Assembly (NCBI GenBank): GCA_903840165.1
Contig: CAIMEY010000109.1
Coordinates: 1-53,624, forward strand
Direction of reading: 5' to 3'
Length of the DNA stretch: 53,624 nucleotides
Origin: an uncultured Myxococcales bacterium
GTDB lineage: Bacteria; Myxococcota_A; UBA9042
The notes beneath the pieces are model-generated. The model was not told the DNA's origin. It saw only the letters and a list, made by a program, of their open reading frames with translations, and ran no database searches. Each line of letters opens with the position of its first letter. Position 1 is the stretch's first letter. The position numbers and the translations under genes are program-made. Below, in pieces: positions 36,531-45,697 of this stretch.

Positions 36531-37073
36531 ATGCGCAGGTTCGTTCTAGTTGCGCTGATCATCAGCAGCCTTGCTGGGCAGGCCCACGAGGCTCAAGCGG
36601 TGGAAAAAGTGAAAGAAGGTCAAACGGTTGTCGTGACTAGCCTCACCTTTGAGATTTGGCGCAAGCCGGACGGCAAGAAGTACCCGATGCCCCTGCAAGA
36701 GCACTATCAGGTGCAGCGCGACGGCGCCATTGTGTATTCGGGCTACTTCGGCGATGTTCCTATGGAATTTCCGCACAATGACGGTGTTACCTGGCCTTCA
36801 GGGACCGTCGCTACCAAGTTCCTTGGGTTGGTGCAGCGCCTGGCCCGGGACCCCAAGTCGGGCCTCAAGTATTTCGCCGATGGTAGCGAACCGCCAAGCG
36901 ATTTTGGCGGAAAGCTGCAAGTTGGCGTTCGCCTCGGCGATGCCGACCAGACCTATGGTCTCGCCCCCGGCCCTTGCGCGGCGCGAAAGCAACTGGAACC
37001 GGCCCTAATCGCCGTGATTGCTGCCTTTGAGAAGGGGACCGGCCGGCCACTGACCCCTGCCAAGCTGCGCTAG
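36531..37073 (+). CDS. Secreted hypothetical protein
   Basis: A 180-aa protein with a signal peptide cleaved near QAHEAQAVE (residue about 24). The mature part is beta-rich with VVVTSLTFEIWRKPDGKKY and HYQVQRDGAIVYSGYFGD and a single Cys. No domain recognised. GAGG lies seven bases before the ATG, downstream of the Fur-box-like sequence. An AT-rich stretch directly upstream likely holds the promoter. Confidence 0.65.
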   Translation: MRRFVLVALIISSLAGQAHEAQAVEKVKEGQTVVVTSLTFEIWRKPDGKKYPMPLQEHYQVQRDGAIVYSGYFGDVPMEFPHNDGVTWPSGTVATKFLGLVQRLARDPKSGLKYFADGSEPPSDFGGKLQVGVRLGDADQTYGLAPGPCAARKQLEPALIAVIAAFEKGTGRPLTPAKLR

Positions 37074-37242
37074 GTGAAGTGATCGTTTACATCAGGTATA
37101 TTGGCTAAAGCTGCTGAAATAACGCATAGACTAGAAACTGTTGTCGAGTCGTTCGCGCTCGACTGCGGCGTGACCGAAGGGCTCGCCTGGGCCCTTGGCG
37201 GCGCTGGCATCTGCTTACGGCCTTTGCTACCATGGCCAGACC

Positions 37243-40047
37243 ATGATTGACGTCCTGCGCTCCATTGCTATTTCGATTTTGCTGCTGACGATGGTCGCCT
37301 GCGCTGGCGCGTCCTCCGCTACTCCTGCTCAAGTGTCTGAAACTGCAGGACAAAATGACATCAACTTCAATCCTGGTGACAGTGACCCGTTGGACTTGGG
37401 CGGTCCAGACGCCGGGCAACCCATCGATGGGATTGGCGAGGAAGTGGTTGACCCCGGTGGCGGTGATGGCGCGCGCGCCCTGCAGCCCGATTGGGGTAGC
37501 AGTGGCGATGACACCACCGACGTGGCCAGCGATGTCAGCGGCGGCTGTCCCGAAAAGGGCGCTCCAGGCTGTGCTTGTGGCGATAATTCCCAATGCTCAT
37601 CGCTACTTTGCATCCCCACACCCCAAGGCTACCAGTGCGCCCAGCCCTGCACGGACAGTTGCGGCGACGGCTTTAAGTGCGCCCTGCTGACGACGTCCAG
37701 CTCCGATGTCATGGCCGTGTGCGTGCCTCGCTGGCCGACCCTGTGCAATCCCTGTGTAAAATCAGCCGATTGCAAGGGGCTCGCCGTGACCGATGCGGTG
37801 TGCGTCAACCGCGGCGTCGATGGCTTTTTCTGCGGTGCGGGTTGCACGGCCGATGCCGATTGCGCGCCGGGCTTTGTATGCCAAAGTGCTAACTCTGCAG
37901 AAGGACAAGCAGTTCAGCAGTGCGTGCCCGCGCCACTCGCTGGGGGCCCCGGGCAGTGCACGTGTTCGGCGGCGGCGGTTTCGGCGCAGTTGGCCACGGC
38001 TTGCTCGGTCGCTGTCAAGGATGATTCAGGAGCCAACATCGGCACTTGCAAAGGGACACGCGTCTGCGCCGTCGCGGGCCTCAGTGCCTGCAGCGCGCCC
38101 CAGGGAGCCACCGAAACTTGTAACGGCGAGGATGACAACTGCAATGGCCAAACGGACGAAGGGGCCTGCGACGACGCCAACCCATGCAGCCTAGATACCT
38201 GCAATGTTTCACAGAAATCGTGTTCGCACGTCAATGCCCCAGGGGCCTGTGACGCCGACGGTAATGCGTGCACCGAAGGCGACTCCTGCGTCGACGGGCT
38301 CTGTACTTCGGGGCCCATCAAGCAGTGCGACGACGCAAACCCTTGCACCATCGATGCTTGCCAGCCCGCGACCGGATGCACCAGCACGGCCAATGACAGC
38401 GCCCCCTGCAATGACGGAAATGCCTGTACGGTCGGTGACTTGTGCGTCGGCAAACAGTGCACGGCCGGCACGCCCTTGACCTGCCAAGCGGCGGGGCAAT
38501 GCCAGACGGCGTCTTGCGATTTGGCAACCGGACAATGCGTTCCGCAAAACAAGGCCCAGGGCCAAGCCTGTGATGACGGCACGGCCTGCACCAGCGGCGA
38601 CGGCTGCAAGGACGGCAGCTGCGGCGGCACGCCGGTCGACTGCAATGACAGCAATGTCTGCACCGACGATTCTTGTGACATGAAGCTGGGTTGCCAGCAC
38701 GCCAACAACGCCAGTGGCTGCGATGACAACAATGCGTGCACCGACGGCGACACCTGCAAAGCCGGCAGCTGCGTCGGCATCGCCAAGGGCGCCGGGGCCT
38801 GCGACGACAGCAATCCGTGCACGGCCGATTCCTGCGATTTTGCCAAAGGTTGCCAGCACATTGCCTCGTCGGCACCTTGCGATGACGGCAACGCTTGCAC
38901 CAGTGGCGACGCGTGCCTCGGCGGCTCGTGCCAGGGTGGCGCAGTGGTTGACTGCGACGACAAAAACGTTTGCAGTACAGACAGTTGCTCGCCCATCGCC
39001 GGCTGCCAGCACGCGGCCAACACCGTCAGCTGCGATGCCGATGGTGACGCTTGCACGGTTTCCGACGCCTGCGTCAACAAGGCATGTATCGCTGGAGTCA
39101 AGAAAAACTGTGATGATTCAAATGTTTGTACGGTCGATAGCTGCGACGCCCAGAGCGGCGCTTGCCAGCACGACGGCAGCGGTCTGCAGGGCCAAGCGTG
39201 CGATGCCGATAAATCCCTTTGCACAAGCCCAGATACGTGCAAGTGCGGCGCCAACTGCAGCGTGGCTTCGTGCGTGGCTGGCCCGGTCATCAACTGCGAC
39301 GACAAGAACCCGTGCACGGCCGATACCTGTGTGCCTGCGCTGGGTTGCCAGTACAACAACGTCGCCGACCAGACGGGCTGTGGTGCCAACTTGTTCTGCA
39401 TCGCTGGCAAGTGCGTGATCAAAGCGTATTGCGGCGATGGCATCGTGCAAGCGGGTGAAGAATGCGACGACGGCAACAACATCGACGGCGATGGCTGCAG
39501 CGCCGTCTGCAAGAAGGAAGGCCCCAAGTCACCCGGTGCCGGCCAGTTGGTTATCACTGAAATCATGGTGGATCCAGCGGCGGTGACCGATGACGTCGGC
39601 GAATGGTTTGAGGTCTACAACCCCACGAGCCTGGATTTGCTGATGACTGGGGTGACGATTCGCGACAATGTCGGCCAAGAGTATGTAGCGACACCGAATT
39701 TGGTGATTCCGTCCAAGGGGTATTTTTGGTTTGGCCCGGCGGCAAATATCGAGGGAGCTACGCCGAATTACGTTTATAATTACAAGACTTCCAGCATTGC
39801 GCTGGCCAATTCTGGGGCCGATGAAGTCTCCGTCTGGTACAACGCCACGCAAATCGACATCGTCAAGTGGGGCTCGGGGGCGTGGAAGCTGGTCAAGAGC
39901 GGGTTGTCGTTCCAACTCTCGAACAATCCTGCGGTGATGACCAGTGTCGCCAATGACGACCCGGCCAACTGGTGCTATGGCGGCAAGATGCTGCCTTCCG
40001 GCACGGATATGGGCACGCCGGGCAGCGCCAATAGCGTTTGCCCGTAG
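37243..40047 (+). CDS. Cys-rich modular lipoprotein with myxo disulfide repeat and lamin-tail domain
   Basis: A 934-aa protein. The lipobox MVAC (Cys18) ends the signal. An Asp/Gly-rich linker and an N-terminal Cys module (about 105-300, ending DDNCNGQTDE) follow; both resemble the 9700-13605 protein, down to DAGQPIDG and CVPxxPxLCxPC spacing. Residues about 305-720 are CDDGNxCT/CDxxxGCQH repeats. AYCGDGIVQAGEECDDGNN, then DGDGCS (about 728-755), is the Myxococcus disulfide repeat (DUF4215). The last ~165 residues, starting AGQLVITEIMVDP with GEWFEVYNPTSLDL, form a lamin-tail (LTD) domain. Inferred to be a disulfide-stabilised surface protein. The ATG at 37243 is chosen because it directly precedes the signal peptide. 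Confidence 0.87.
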   Translation: MIDVLRSIAISILLLTMVACAGASSATPAQVSETAGQNDINFNPGDSDPLDLGGPDAGQPIDGIGEEVVDPGGGDGARALQPDWGSSGDDTTDVASDVSGGCPEKGAPGCACGDNSQCSSLLCIPTPQGYQCAQPCTDSCGDGFKCALLTTSSSDVMAVCVPRWPTLCNPCVKSADCKGLAVTDAVCVNRGVDGFFCGAGCTADADCAPGFVCQSANSAEGQAVQQCVPAPLAGGPGQCTCSAAAVSAQLATACSVAVKDDSGANIGTCKGTRVCAVAGLSACSAPQGATETCNGEDDNCNGQTDEGACDDANPCSLDTCNVSQKSCSHVNAPGACDADGNACTEGDSCVDGLCTSGPIKQCDDANPCTIDACQPATGCTSTANDSAPCNDGNACTVGDLCVGKQCTAGTPLTCQAAGQCQTASCDLATGQCVPQNKAQGQACDDGTACTSGDGCKDGSCGGTPVDCNDSNVCTDDSCDMKLGCQHANNASGCDDNNACTDGDTCKAGSCVGIAKGAGACDDSNPCTADSCDFAKGCQHIASSAPCDDGNACTSGDACLGGSCQGGAVVDCDDKNVCSTDSCSPIAGCQHAANTVSCDADGDACTVSDACVNKACIAGVKKNCDDSNVCTVDSCDAQSGACQHDGSGLQGQACDADKSLCTSPDTCKCGANCSVASCVAGPVINCDDKNPCTADTCVPALGCQYNNVADQTGCGANLFCIAGKCVIKAYCGDGIVQAGEECDDGNNIDGDGCSAVCKKEGPKSPGAGQLVITEIMVDPAAVTDDVGEWFEVYNPTSLDLLMTGVTIRDNVGQEYVATPNLVIPSKGYFWFGPAANIEGATPNYVYNYKTSSIALANSGADEVSVWYNATQIDIVKWGSGAWKLVKSGLSFQLSNNPAVMTSVANDDPANWCYGGKMLPSGTDMGTPGSANSVCP

Positions 40048-40102
40048 AAAATAGCAAATCATCTAAGGACTTATTGGGATGGGGCACAGGGCGATGTCGC
40101 GG

Positions 40103-41008
40103 TTAGCACCAGCGCAAGCCTGTGGCCGTCAGTTCCGCGGTTTTTCCCAAAGGAAATGCAAAGTTGCGACTGCCATGACCGACGGGCAGGCCGGCTAGTA
40201 TCGGGATGCCCAGTGGTTCAAGCACTTCGCCGGCGACGTCCAGGGCTGAGAAAGCCCCGTCTTTGGGCTCGCAATCCTGCAAATCGCCAAAGCAAATGCC
40301 GACACAGCCATCTAGGGCGCCGCTCAAACGCAGCTGGCTCAAGAGGCGGTCGAGGCGGTACGGCGGCTCGTTGAGTTCCTCAAGAACCACGATTTTGCCA
40401 TGCGCATCCAGCTGTTCCGGGGTGCCGCACAGACTGGCTAGCACGGCCAAGTTGCCGCCGGTCACCGGGCCGCGGTGGCGACCTTGGCTCAGGTCCGCAG
40501 CCGGCCCAGCCACCTGCCGTCCGGGCAAAGAGGGCCAAGAACCGCTTTGCAAAGCCAGCCTTAGCGCATCGCGGCTTTGGCTGTCGATGAGGACAGCGCC
40601 CGGCGTCGTCCACTGGACCGGGTCGGCCAAACCTTGCAGCACCGGGGCGTGAATGGCCGGCAGGCCGCGCTGCTGCAGCGCAATAAGTAGGGCCGTCGCG
40701 TCAGAAAAACCAAGGACTGGGCGTGCTTGCACGAGGTCCCAGGGGAGATTCTGCAGTGCCGCAAAGGTGCCGTAGCCGCCTCGGGCGAACCATACCGCAT
40801 CGAGGTCAGGAGCGGTCAGGGCGTGGCGCAAATCAGCGTGGCGTTGCTCTGTAGTTCCAGCTAGATAGCGATGAGTCGCCTGCAGATTGGCCATGGGCAC
40901 AGGCACATAGCCCCAATGCTGCAACGTCGCCATACCACTGGCTAATCGCTCGGGATGAAAGGGGCCGGCAGGAGCCACCACTGCAATTCGCGCGCCGGGA
41001 TGCAGCAT
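40103..41008 (-). CDS. ldcA: LD-carboxypeptidase, peptidase family S66
   Basis: A 301-aa protein, the usual size. IAVVAPAGPF begins the N-terminal domain and WFARGGYGTFAAL is the hallmark turn. The nucleophile Ser is in LGFSDATALL, a catalytic Glu in VVLEELNEPPYRLDR and the catalytic His in AGLPVGHGSRNFAFPLG. It removes the terminal D-Ala from murein tetrapeptides in recycling; some relatives (MccF) cleave other amide bonds. No signal peptide, so cytoplasmic. It starts six bases after the ApbE-like gene and is probably cotranscribed with it. Confidence 0.93.
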   Translation of the reverse strand: MLHPGARIAVVAPAGPFHPERLASGMATLQHWGYVPVPMANLQATHRYLAGTTEQRHADLRHALTAPDLDAVWFARGGYGTFAALQNLPWDLVQARPVLGFSDATALLIALQQRGLPAIHAPVLQGLADPVQWTTPGAVLIDSQSRDALRLALQSGSWPSLPGRQVAGPAADLSQGRHRGPVTGGNLAVLASLCGTPEQLDAHGKIVVLEELNEPPYRLDRLLSQLRLSGALDGCVGICFGDLQDCEPKDGAFSALDVAGEVLEPLGIPILAGLPVGHGSRNFAFPLGKTAELTATGLRWC

Positions 41009-41014
41009 GGAGGC

Positions 41015-42157
41015 CTACAGATTGGCGTGGGCGGGCAGGCGGGCGTAGTCGCTCATGCCCGGCGTTGCTGTGATTTTGCCCGTGGTGTCCAGGACAAAGC
41101 CCTCGACGTTCTTGTGGTGCCCAAGCAGTTGCAAGCCCGCCTTGGGGCCCAGGATGAACACGGCTTCGGCCAGGGCGGTGATGAGCGCCGGGTCTGCACC
41201 AATCACCGTCGCCGAAGCCACGCCTTGGGCTGGCTGTCCCGTGCGCGGGTCAATGACGTCGTGGTAGCGCTTGCCGCCTCGGTTCACCACGCGGTCGGAG
41301 TCTGAACGCGTCGCGGCACACTGACTGCCCAGGTAGAGTTGTGCCAGTGTTTCTTGGGGGTTATGCGGGTTGGGTACCGTCGCCAGCCAATGGCGCGTCC
41401 CCAGACGCCCCTGCACGTACTGGTCATGGCCAAGGAGGATGCGAAAGTTTTCAATGCCCTGTTTTCGCAAGACATCGGCCGCCTTGTCAAGGGCTAGGCC
41501 GCGCGCGAACGGCTGCAACGTAATGCGCAGGGCATTGGCCATGAGCCGCACCGCCCGATTGGGCTTGATGGCCAAGTGCTTACAGCCGATCATGGCCCGG
41601 CGTGCCGCGACTTCGTCGGGCAGGGGGCGGACAAAGGGCTTGTTGGAAAAGTTCCAGAGATAATCATAGCTTGCCACGGTGGGGTCCAGAGCTCCTCCAG
41701 ACTCGCGGCATAAGTCCAGCGCTTGCTGCACCAGGCTGTACGTTTCCTCGCTGACGATGACTTCCTCGCGCGTCGCATCGCGATTGATGGTCGATACTTC
41801 CGAGTCGCGCCCACTGGGGTCGTACTTAGCCGATACCCGCGCAACTTCATGTAATGCAGCGGTAATTGCCGTGCGCCCTTTGGCGACGTCGCTGCTTTGG
41901 ATGCGAATCGTGCACAGGCCTAGGGCGACGGCGCGAGACTCCTCGGCCTGATCTGCTTCCAAATCAACGGGTTTTTTGGTGTCGACTCCAACTGGCGCCT
42001 CCCCTGCAGGTCGGACGGGAACTTGGACCGCTGGGGCAGCTGCCTGATTTGCCTGCGTTTTGCCTGATGGGGCCGCGGGCGCTTGGGCCTGAGCCTGCAG
42101 CCAACAAGGCAGGGTAAGGAGCAGCAGGCCTGCGATTGACAAGCGTTTCTTGCGCAT
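41015..42157 (-). CDS. Divergent ApbE-like (FAD:protein FMN transferase) exported protein
   Basis: A 380-aa protein with a signal peptide (LSIAGLLLLTLPCWLQAQAQ) and a Pro/Ala-rich linker. The ApbE fold is visible: SEVSTINRDATREEVIVS, GALDPTVASYDYLW, ARGLALDKAADVLRKQGIEN and KRYHDVIDPRTGQPAQGV. Some usual active-site features are changed. The KGYAVD lysine is Arg (ARGLALD), the GGD turn is LGHD, and the DALATA segment holding metal ligands in known ApbE proteins reads TALAEA. It may be inactive or act on other substrates. True ApbE attaches FMN to Thr of NqrB/RnfG-type proteins, none of which are nearby. Confidence 0.78.
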   Translation of the reverse strand: MRKKRLSIAGLLLLTLPCWLQAQAQAPAAPSGKTQANQAAAPAVQVPVRPAGEAPVGVDTKKPVDLEADQAEESRAVALGLCTIRIQSSDVAKGRTAITAALHEVARVSAKYDPSGRDSEVSTINRDATREEVIVSEETYSLVQQALDLCRESGGALDPTVASYDYLWNFSNKPFVRPLPDEVAARRAMIGCKHLAIKPNRAVRLMANALRITLQPFARGLALDKAADVLRKQGIENFRILLGHDQYVQGRLGTRHWLATVPNPHNPQETLAQLYLGSQCAATRSDSDRVVNRGGKRYHDVIDPRTGQPAQGVASATVIGADPALITALAEAVFILGPKAGLQLLGHHKNVEGFVLDTTGKITATPGMSDYARLPAHANL

Positions 42158-42256
42158 TTGACTCCACTGACGTTGGCTGCGGGGTCGCTCTTACCTTGGC
42201 CGCGGGCGGGTTGCCCTAGCGCAGGCTACCATGGCGATGGGCCTCTGAACACCCTG

Positions 42257-43498
42257 TTAATCCAACCAAGTCTGACGGTTTGGCCACAAAGGGCGGGGCG
42301 GTGTCTTGGCCCGGCGATCGCCCTTTCCCATCAACGCCGCAACGGCCGAAACGATTCCATCGACCGTCATCGGCATCATCGGAAACAGCTGGCCAATGGC
42401 GGCGATGGTCATTTCTCGCCAGTAATTATCGGGGATTGGGTTGAGCCATACCCGCCTTGGATAGGCCGCGGCCAACTGCTGCAGGCGATCGAGCCCCGGC
42501 GTCCCATCCTGCATCCCGTACTCAATGCTGCCGTAGGGGGCGAACAATTCCCGAGGCGCCATCCAGCCATCGCCCACAGCGACCAGGTGCGTGTTGGGCG
42601 GTACACCGCGGGTAATCTCGCTGAGCGACTTGCGCTTGAACATCGATAAATCGGTGTAAATATCAGCATATACGCAGTTGTGGAAGTAGTAGACCTCGAC
42701 CTCGCGCAGGCCGCCGCCTTGCTTCATCGCTGAGAAAAACGCTTCCACCAAGCGGCTATGGGCATCCATCGACCCGCCAGCATCGAGCAGCAGCACCACG
42801 CGCGCCTGATTGCGGCGCTCGGGCCTCTGGACGATCTCAATGTCGCCGCCGTTATTGGCCGTTCGCTCGATGGTCGCTTCGAGGTCCAGCTCCTCGCGCC
42901 GACTCTTGCGCTCAAGGCGCCGGAGCCTGCGAATGGCGACCGCTAAAGCCCTTGTATCTAAAACGATATCGCTGCGGTAGTTGCGGAAACGCCGTGCGCG
43001 CGCTGTGGCAATGGCCTGTCCGCGTCCAGGGGCACCATCGCCGACGCGCATGCCCGTAGGATGCTGACCTCCTTGGCCAAAAGGACTTCGTCCGCCCGTA
43101 CCAATCCACTTGCTTCCGCCGTCGTGGCGTTCGGTTTGCTCCTTGAGCCTTTGTTCGTAGAGCTCGCGCAGCTCATCGAGGGACAAATGGTCCAGCTTTT
43201 CAAGCTCTTCCGGCGTTAGTCCGGGGCCTTGCAAAGGACGGTCCAGCCAGTCCTGCAGCTCGTGCGCCAGGGGCGAGGGTAGGGCAATGCCTTGAAAATA
43301 GGAGGAAAAAGCCTGATCAAAGCGGTCAAAGTCGGTTTCATCACGGCAGACCAGGGCCCGGGCTGTGTGATAGAATGCCTTGAGACTTGGCTCAATTTGC
43401 TGGGACTCGAGCGCCTGCTGCACCGCCAGCCATTGCCCGACGCCGACCGGCAAACCGGCCGCACGCAAGATGCTGTGAAAGCCAGAAAACATAGGCAT
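42257..43498 (-). CDS. VWA domain protein, CoxE-like
   Basis: A 413-aa protein. The N-terminal part (FHSILRAAGLPVGVGQWLAV, then ALVCRDETDFDRFDQAFSSY) is typical of CoxE-like partners of MoxR ATPases. A charged middle precedes the VWA domain, which opens VVLLLDAGGSMDAHSRLVEA; the metal site is DxGGS rather than DxSxS, as in many of this subfamily. TRGVPPNTHLVAVGDGWMAP and WLNPIPDNYW complete it. It begins directly after the MoxR stop, with no gap, so the two are translationally linked. MoxR/VWA pairs act as metal-insertion or assembly chaperones; the client is unknown here. Confidence 0.9.
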   Translation of the reverse strand: MPMFSGFHSILRAAGLPVGVGQWLAVQQALESQQIEPSLKAFYHTARALVCRDETDFDRFDQAFSSYFQGIALPSPLAHELQDWLDRPLQGPGLTPEELEKLDHLSLDELRELYEQRLKEQTERHDGGSKWIGTGGRSPFGQGGQHPTGMRVGDGAPGRGQAIATARARRFRNYRSDIVLDTRALAVAIRRLRRLERKSRREELDLEATIERTANNGGDIEIVQRPERRNQARVVLLLDAGGSMDAHSRLVEAFFSAMKQGGGLREVEVYYFHNCVYADIYTDLSMFKRKSLSEITRGVPPNTHLVAVGDGWMAPRELFAPYGSIEYGMQDGTPGLDRLQQLAAAYPRRVWLNPIPDNYWREMTIAAIGQLFPMMPMTVDGIVSAVAALMGKGDRRAKTPPRPLWPNRQTWLD

Positions 43499-44344
43499 TT
43501 ACCGCCGATAGCTGGCTTGGGGCTTGGCTACGCGCTGACTATCGCCCTCTTGCTTGAGCAAAACGCCGGCAAAGGGCAGGGTCGCCTCGATGCGCTCAGC
43601 CGAAATGCCGGAGAGTTGCAGGCCAGCGATCCAGTCAATCAACTCAGAAGTACTCGGTTTTTTGCGCAAATCGGCCGTGCCACGAATCTGCAGGAACTTG
43701 CGCAGCGCGGCGGCCAGGACGGCGTCATCGACCGCCGGGTGGTGGACGCGGCAGATGCGGTCAAGCATCGATTCATCAGGAAATTCAATGTAGTGAAAGA
43801 CGCAACGCCTCAGGAACGCATCCGGCAGTTCCTTTTCCGCATTGGACGTGATGATCACGATGGGGCGCTCGACGGCGACGACTTGGCGGCCTGTCTCGGC
43901 CACGGTGAAGCGCATGGCGTCAATTTCATGGAGCAAATCGTTGGGAAACTCAATGTCCGCTTTGTCGACTTCGTCGATCAAGAGCACGCAGCGATCGGGC
44001 CGATCAAAGGCTTTGCCCAAGGGGCCGAGGCGAATATACTGACTAATATCGCGAACATCGCGATCGCCAAACCGCGAATCGTTCAGCCGCGCGACGGTGT
44101 CATAGAGGTACAGGCCGTCCTGGGCGCGCGTGGTCGATTTGACGTGCCAGGTCAGCAGTTCCAGGCCCAGACCCTCGGCAATGGCATGAGCCAACAGGGT
44201 TTTCCCCGTTCCCGGCTCGCCCTTGACCAGCAAGGGCCGCTCCAGGGCGATGGCGACGTTGACCGTGCTTTGCAGATTCTCGTCGGCAATGTAGGACGCG
44301 GTCCCCGTCCAACGAGGCAATTTTCTTGAAGAAATATCGGTCAT
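43499..44344 (-). CDS. MoxR-family AAA ATPase
   Basis: A 281-aa AAA+ protein. Walker A is GEPGTGKTLLAHAIAEGL (about 42-59), Walker B is CVLLIDEVDKADIEFPNDLL, and sensor/finger parts VIITSNAEKELPDAFLRRC and YIEFPDESMLDRI follow. The short form matches the APE/MoxR subgroup that pairs with CoxE-like VWA proteins, and that gene follows at once. It probably remodels or matures a partner protein using ATP. No carbon-monoxide dehydrogenase or methanol dehydrogenase genes are in the window. Confidence 0.93.
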   Translation of the reverse strand: MTDISSRKLPRWTGTASYIADENLQSTVNVAIALERPLLVKGEPGTGKTLLAHAIAEGLGLELLTWHVKSTTRAQDGLYLYDTVARLNDSRFGDRDVRDISQYIRLGPLGKAFDRPDRCVLLIDEVDKADIEFPNDLLHEIDAMRFTVAETGRQVVAVERPIVIITSNAEKELPDAFLRRCVFHYIEFPDESMLDRICRVHHPAVDDAVLAAALRKFLQIRGTADLRKKPSTSELIDWIAGLQLSGISAERIEATLPFAGVLLKQEGDSQRVAKPQASYRR

Positions 44345-44533
44345 GCCCGGCTCCTGGCCCCGCTAGGGCTCGCGCCGTTGTAGCCTTTGCCCCGCCACCG
44401 CGCAACACGGCCGCCACCGCGCGGGCCGGAGCCGGCGGCGTGTGCCGAACCGCCTAGGACCATGAGCCACGGCAGGGGCGCGACGCGATGTTGGCTTTGC
44501 TATCTGGGAAAACCCGCAAGGAAATTCGGAGGA

Positions 44534-44812
44534 TTAGTCGATGTCGGCTTCCAGGTCCTCAATGGCCAAGTCGCCAGCGGGGTCGAGTTCGTCCAAGGCG
44601 CTCGGCGGGTCGTCGGGCTCCGGCTCAGCTTCGTCATCGTCGTCAGAATCGCGCGAAGACCGGCCGTCATCGTCAAAGATTAGAGGACGTTCCTGCTCGT
44701 CGTCGTCTTCTTCATCCTCGTCGTCGTCGTCGTCATCGTCGTCGTCTTCGTCATCGCGAAAATCGTCGTCGTCGTCGTCGTCGTCTTCGTCCCAATCTTC
44801 GTCACGGGCCAT
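44534..44812 (-). CDS. Highly acidic Asp-rich small protein
   Basis: A 92-aa protein with more than half Asp or Glu, including two long poly-Asp runs after MARDEDWDE, then a less repetitive end ERPLIFDDDGRSSRDS and DLAIEDLEADID. AGAGGAG lies seven bases before the ATG, which supports real translation. The opposite strand reads as poly-Ser and is a shadow. The predicted pI is extremely low and the chain mostly disordered. It could bind cations or basic proteins. It lies 189 bases upstream of moxR on the same strand. Confidence 0.65.
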   Translation of the reverse strand: MARDEDWDEDDDDDDDDFRDDEDDDDDDDDDEDEEDDDEQERPLIFDDDGRSSRDSDDDDEAEPEPDDPPSALDELDPAGDLAIEDLEADID

Positions 44813-45004
44813 GGCGGAACTCCTCTACGCTGCAGGCATTTCCAGTCCCACACCGCGTGGCGGGGCTGGATTGCCGGCGGAGCCTACGCGCAATCCGAGC
44901 AACTGGCAAGCAAAATCGGCCGGCGGACGCGTGGCGGGCTTGGGCTTGGGCGGGGCACACGAGACTCGGCGACCGCGGGTCCGGGCGATCGGGTGGTCAG
45001 TCTG

Positions 45005-45697
45005 TCAGTAAAGCATCGATATTGAAGCGAAATGGCACATGGCACCGGAGACGACCAGGCAGTGCCAAATCTCATGGAAGCCAAAGCGTCCCGGGCGCGG
45101 ATTGGGCCTTTCCAGACCGAAGATGGCCCCGCCAATGGTAAAACACGCGCCGCCCAGGGCCAGACCCGCCAGACCAGGCCACGCCATCGCCTGGTAAACC
45201 GGCTGAACCAAAAGCAAACCTAGCCAGCCCATGCCCAGGGTCATCGCCAGGGTCACCCACTTGGGCAGGGGCGGGCACAATGCCTTGGTGGCAATGCCGA
45301 GCGTGGCCAGAATCCAGACCAGCCACAGCGTTTGGCGCCCCGCGTCGGCCGGTAGCACGAGCAGGCAGAATGGCGTAAAAGTCCCTGAAATCATTAGAAA
45401 AATTGCGAGGTAATCGACCTGCCGCAGCAAAAAGTTTGTGCGCGGGCTGCCATCGACGCCGTGGTGCAGGGCGCTGCTGACAAAGACGCTCAGGGCCCCC
45501 ACACCGTAGACGGCGGCGCCGATTGCGTGGCGGGAGCTGTGTAACTGCATGGAGCGATAGAGCAAATAGGCGGTGCCGCCCAAGATGAGGACGGCGCCCA
45601 GACTGGAAATCAGGGTGTTGTAGAACTCGTCGGTGACGTGCGTGCTGCCGTCTTTGCTCAATGGCGGCAGGGGCTTGGTGCTCAGGTTGGGCGGCAT
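45005..45697 (-). CDS. Hemolysin III / PAQR family membrane protein
   Basis: A 230-aa protein with seven hydrophobic helices. The conserved metal-site residues are present: SALHHGVD at the end of helix 2-3 and GFHEIWHCLVVSGAMCHF in the last helix, giving the S/H/D and H..H pattern of the PAQR/HlyIII/YqfA fold. FYNTLISSLGAVLILGG is the family N-terminal helix. Members are membrane zinc hydrolases or receptors; cytolysin activity is not implied. AGGAG eight bases before the ATG at 45697 sets the start; the open frame continues 79 codons upstream but with non-coding character. Confidence 0.88.
   Translation of the reverse strand: MPPNLSTKPLPPLSKDGSTHVTDEFYNTLISSLGAVLILGGTAYLLYRSMQLHSSRHAIGAAVYGVGALSVFVSSALHHGVDGSPRTNFLLRQVDYLAIFLMISGTFTPFCLLVLPADAGRQTLWLVWILATLGIATKALCPPLPKWVTLAMTLGMGWLGLLLVQPVYQAMAWPGLAGLALGGACFTIGGAIFGLERPNPRPGRFGFHEIWHCLVVSGAMCHFASISMLY

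Noticed and set aside
37914..39566. A 550-codon minus-strand open frame opposite the second Cys-rich protein
   Set aside because: It mirrors the Cys-repeat codons as Ser/Ala/Gln-rich sequence with no ribosome site. The plus frame has the signal peptide, repeats and LTD domain.
44541..45011. Ser-rich plus-strand frame opposite the acidic protein
   Set aside because: It is the antisense reading of GAY/GAR codons. The minus frame has AGAGGAG before its ATG and a sensible start.
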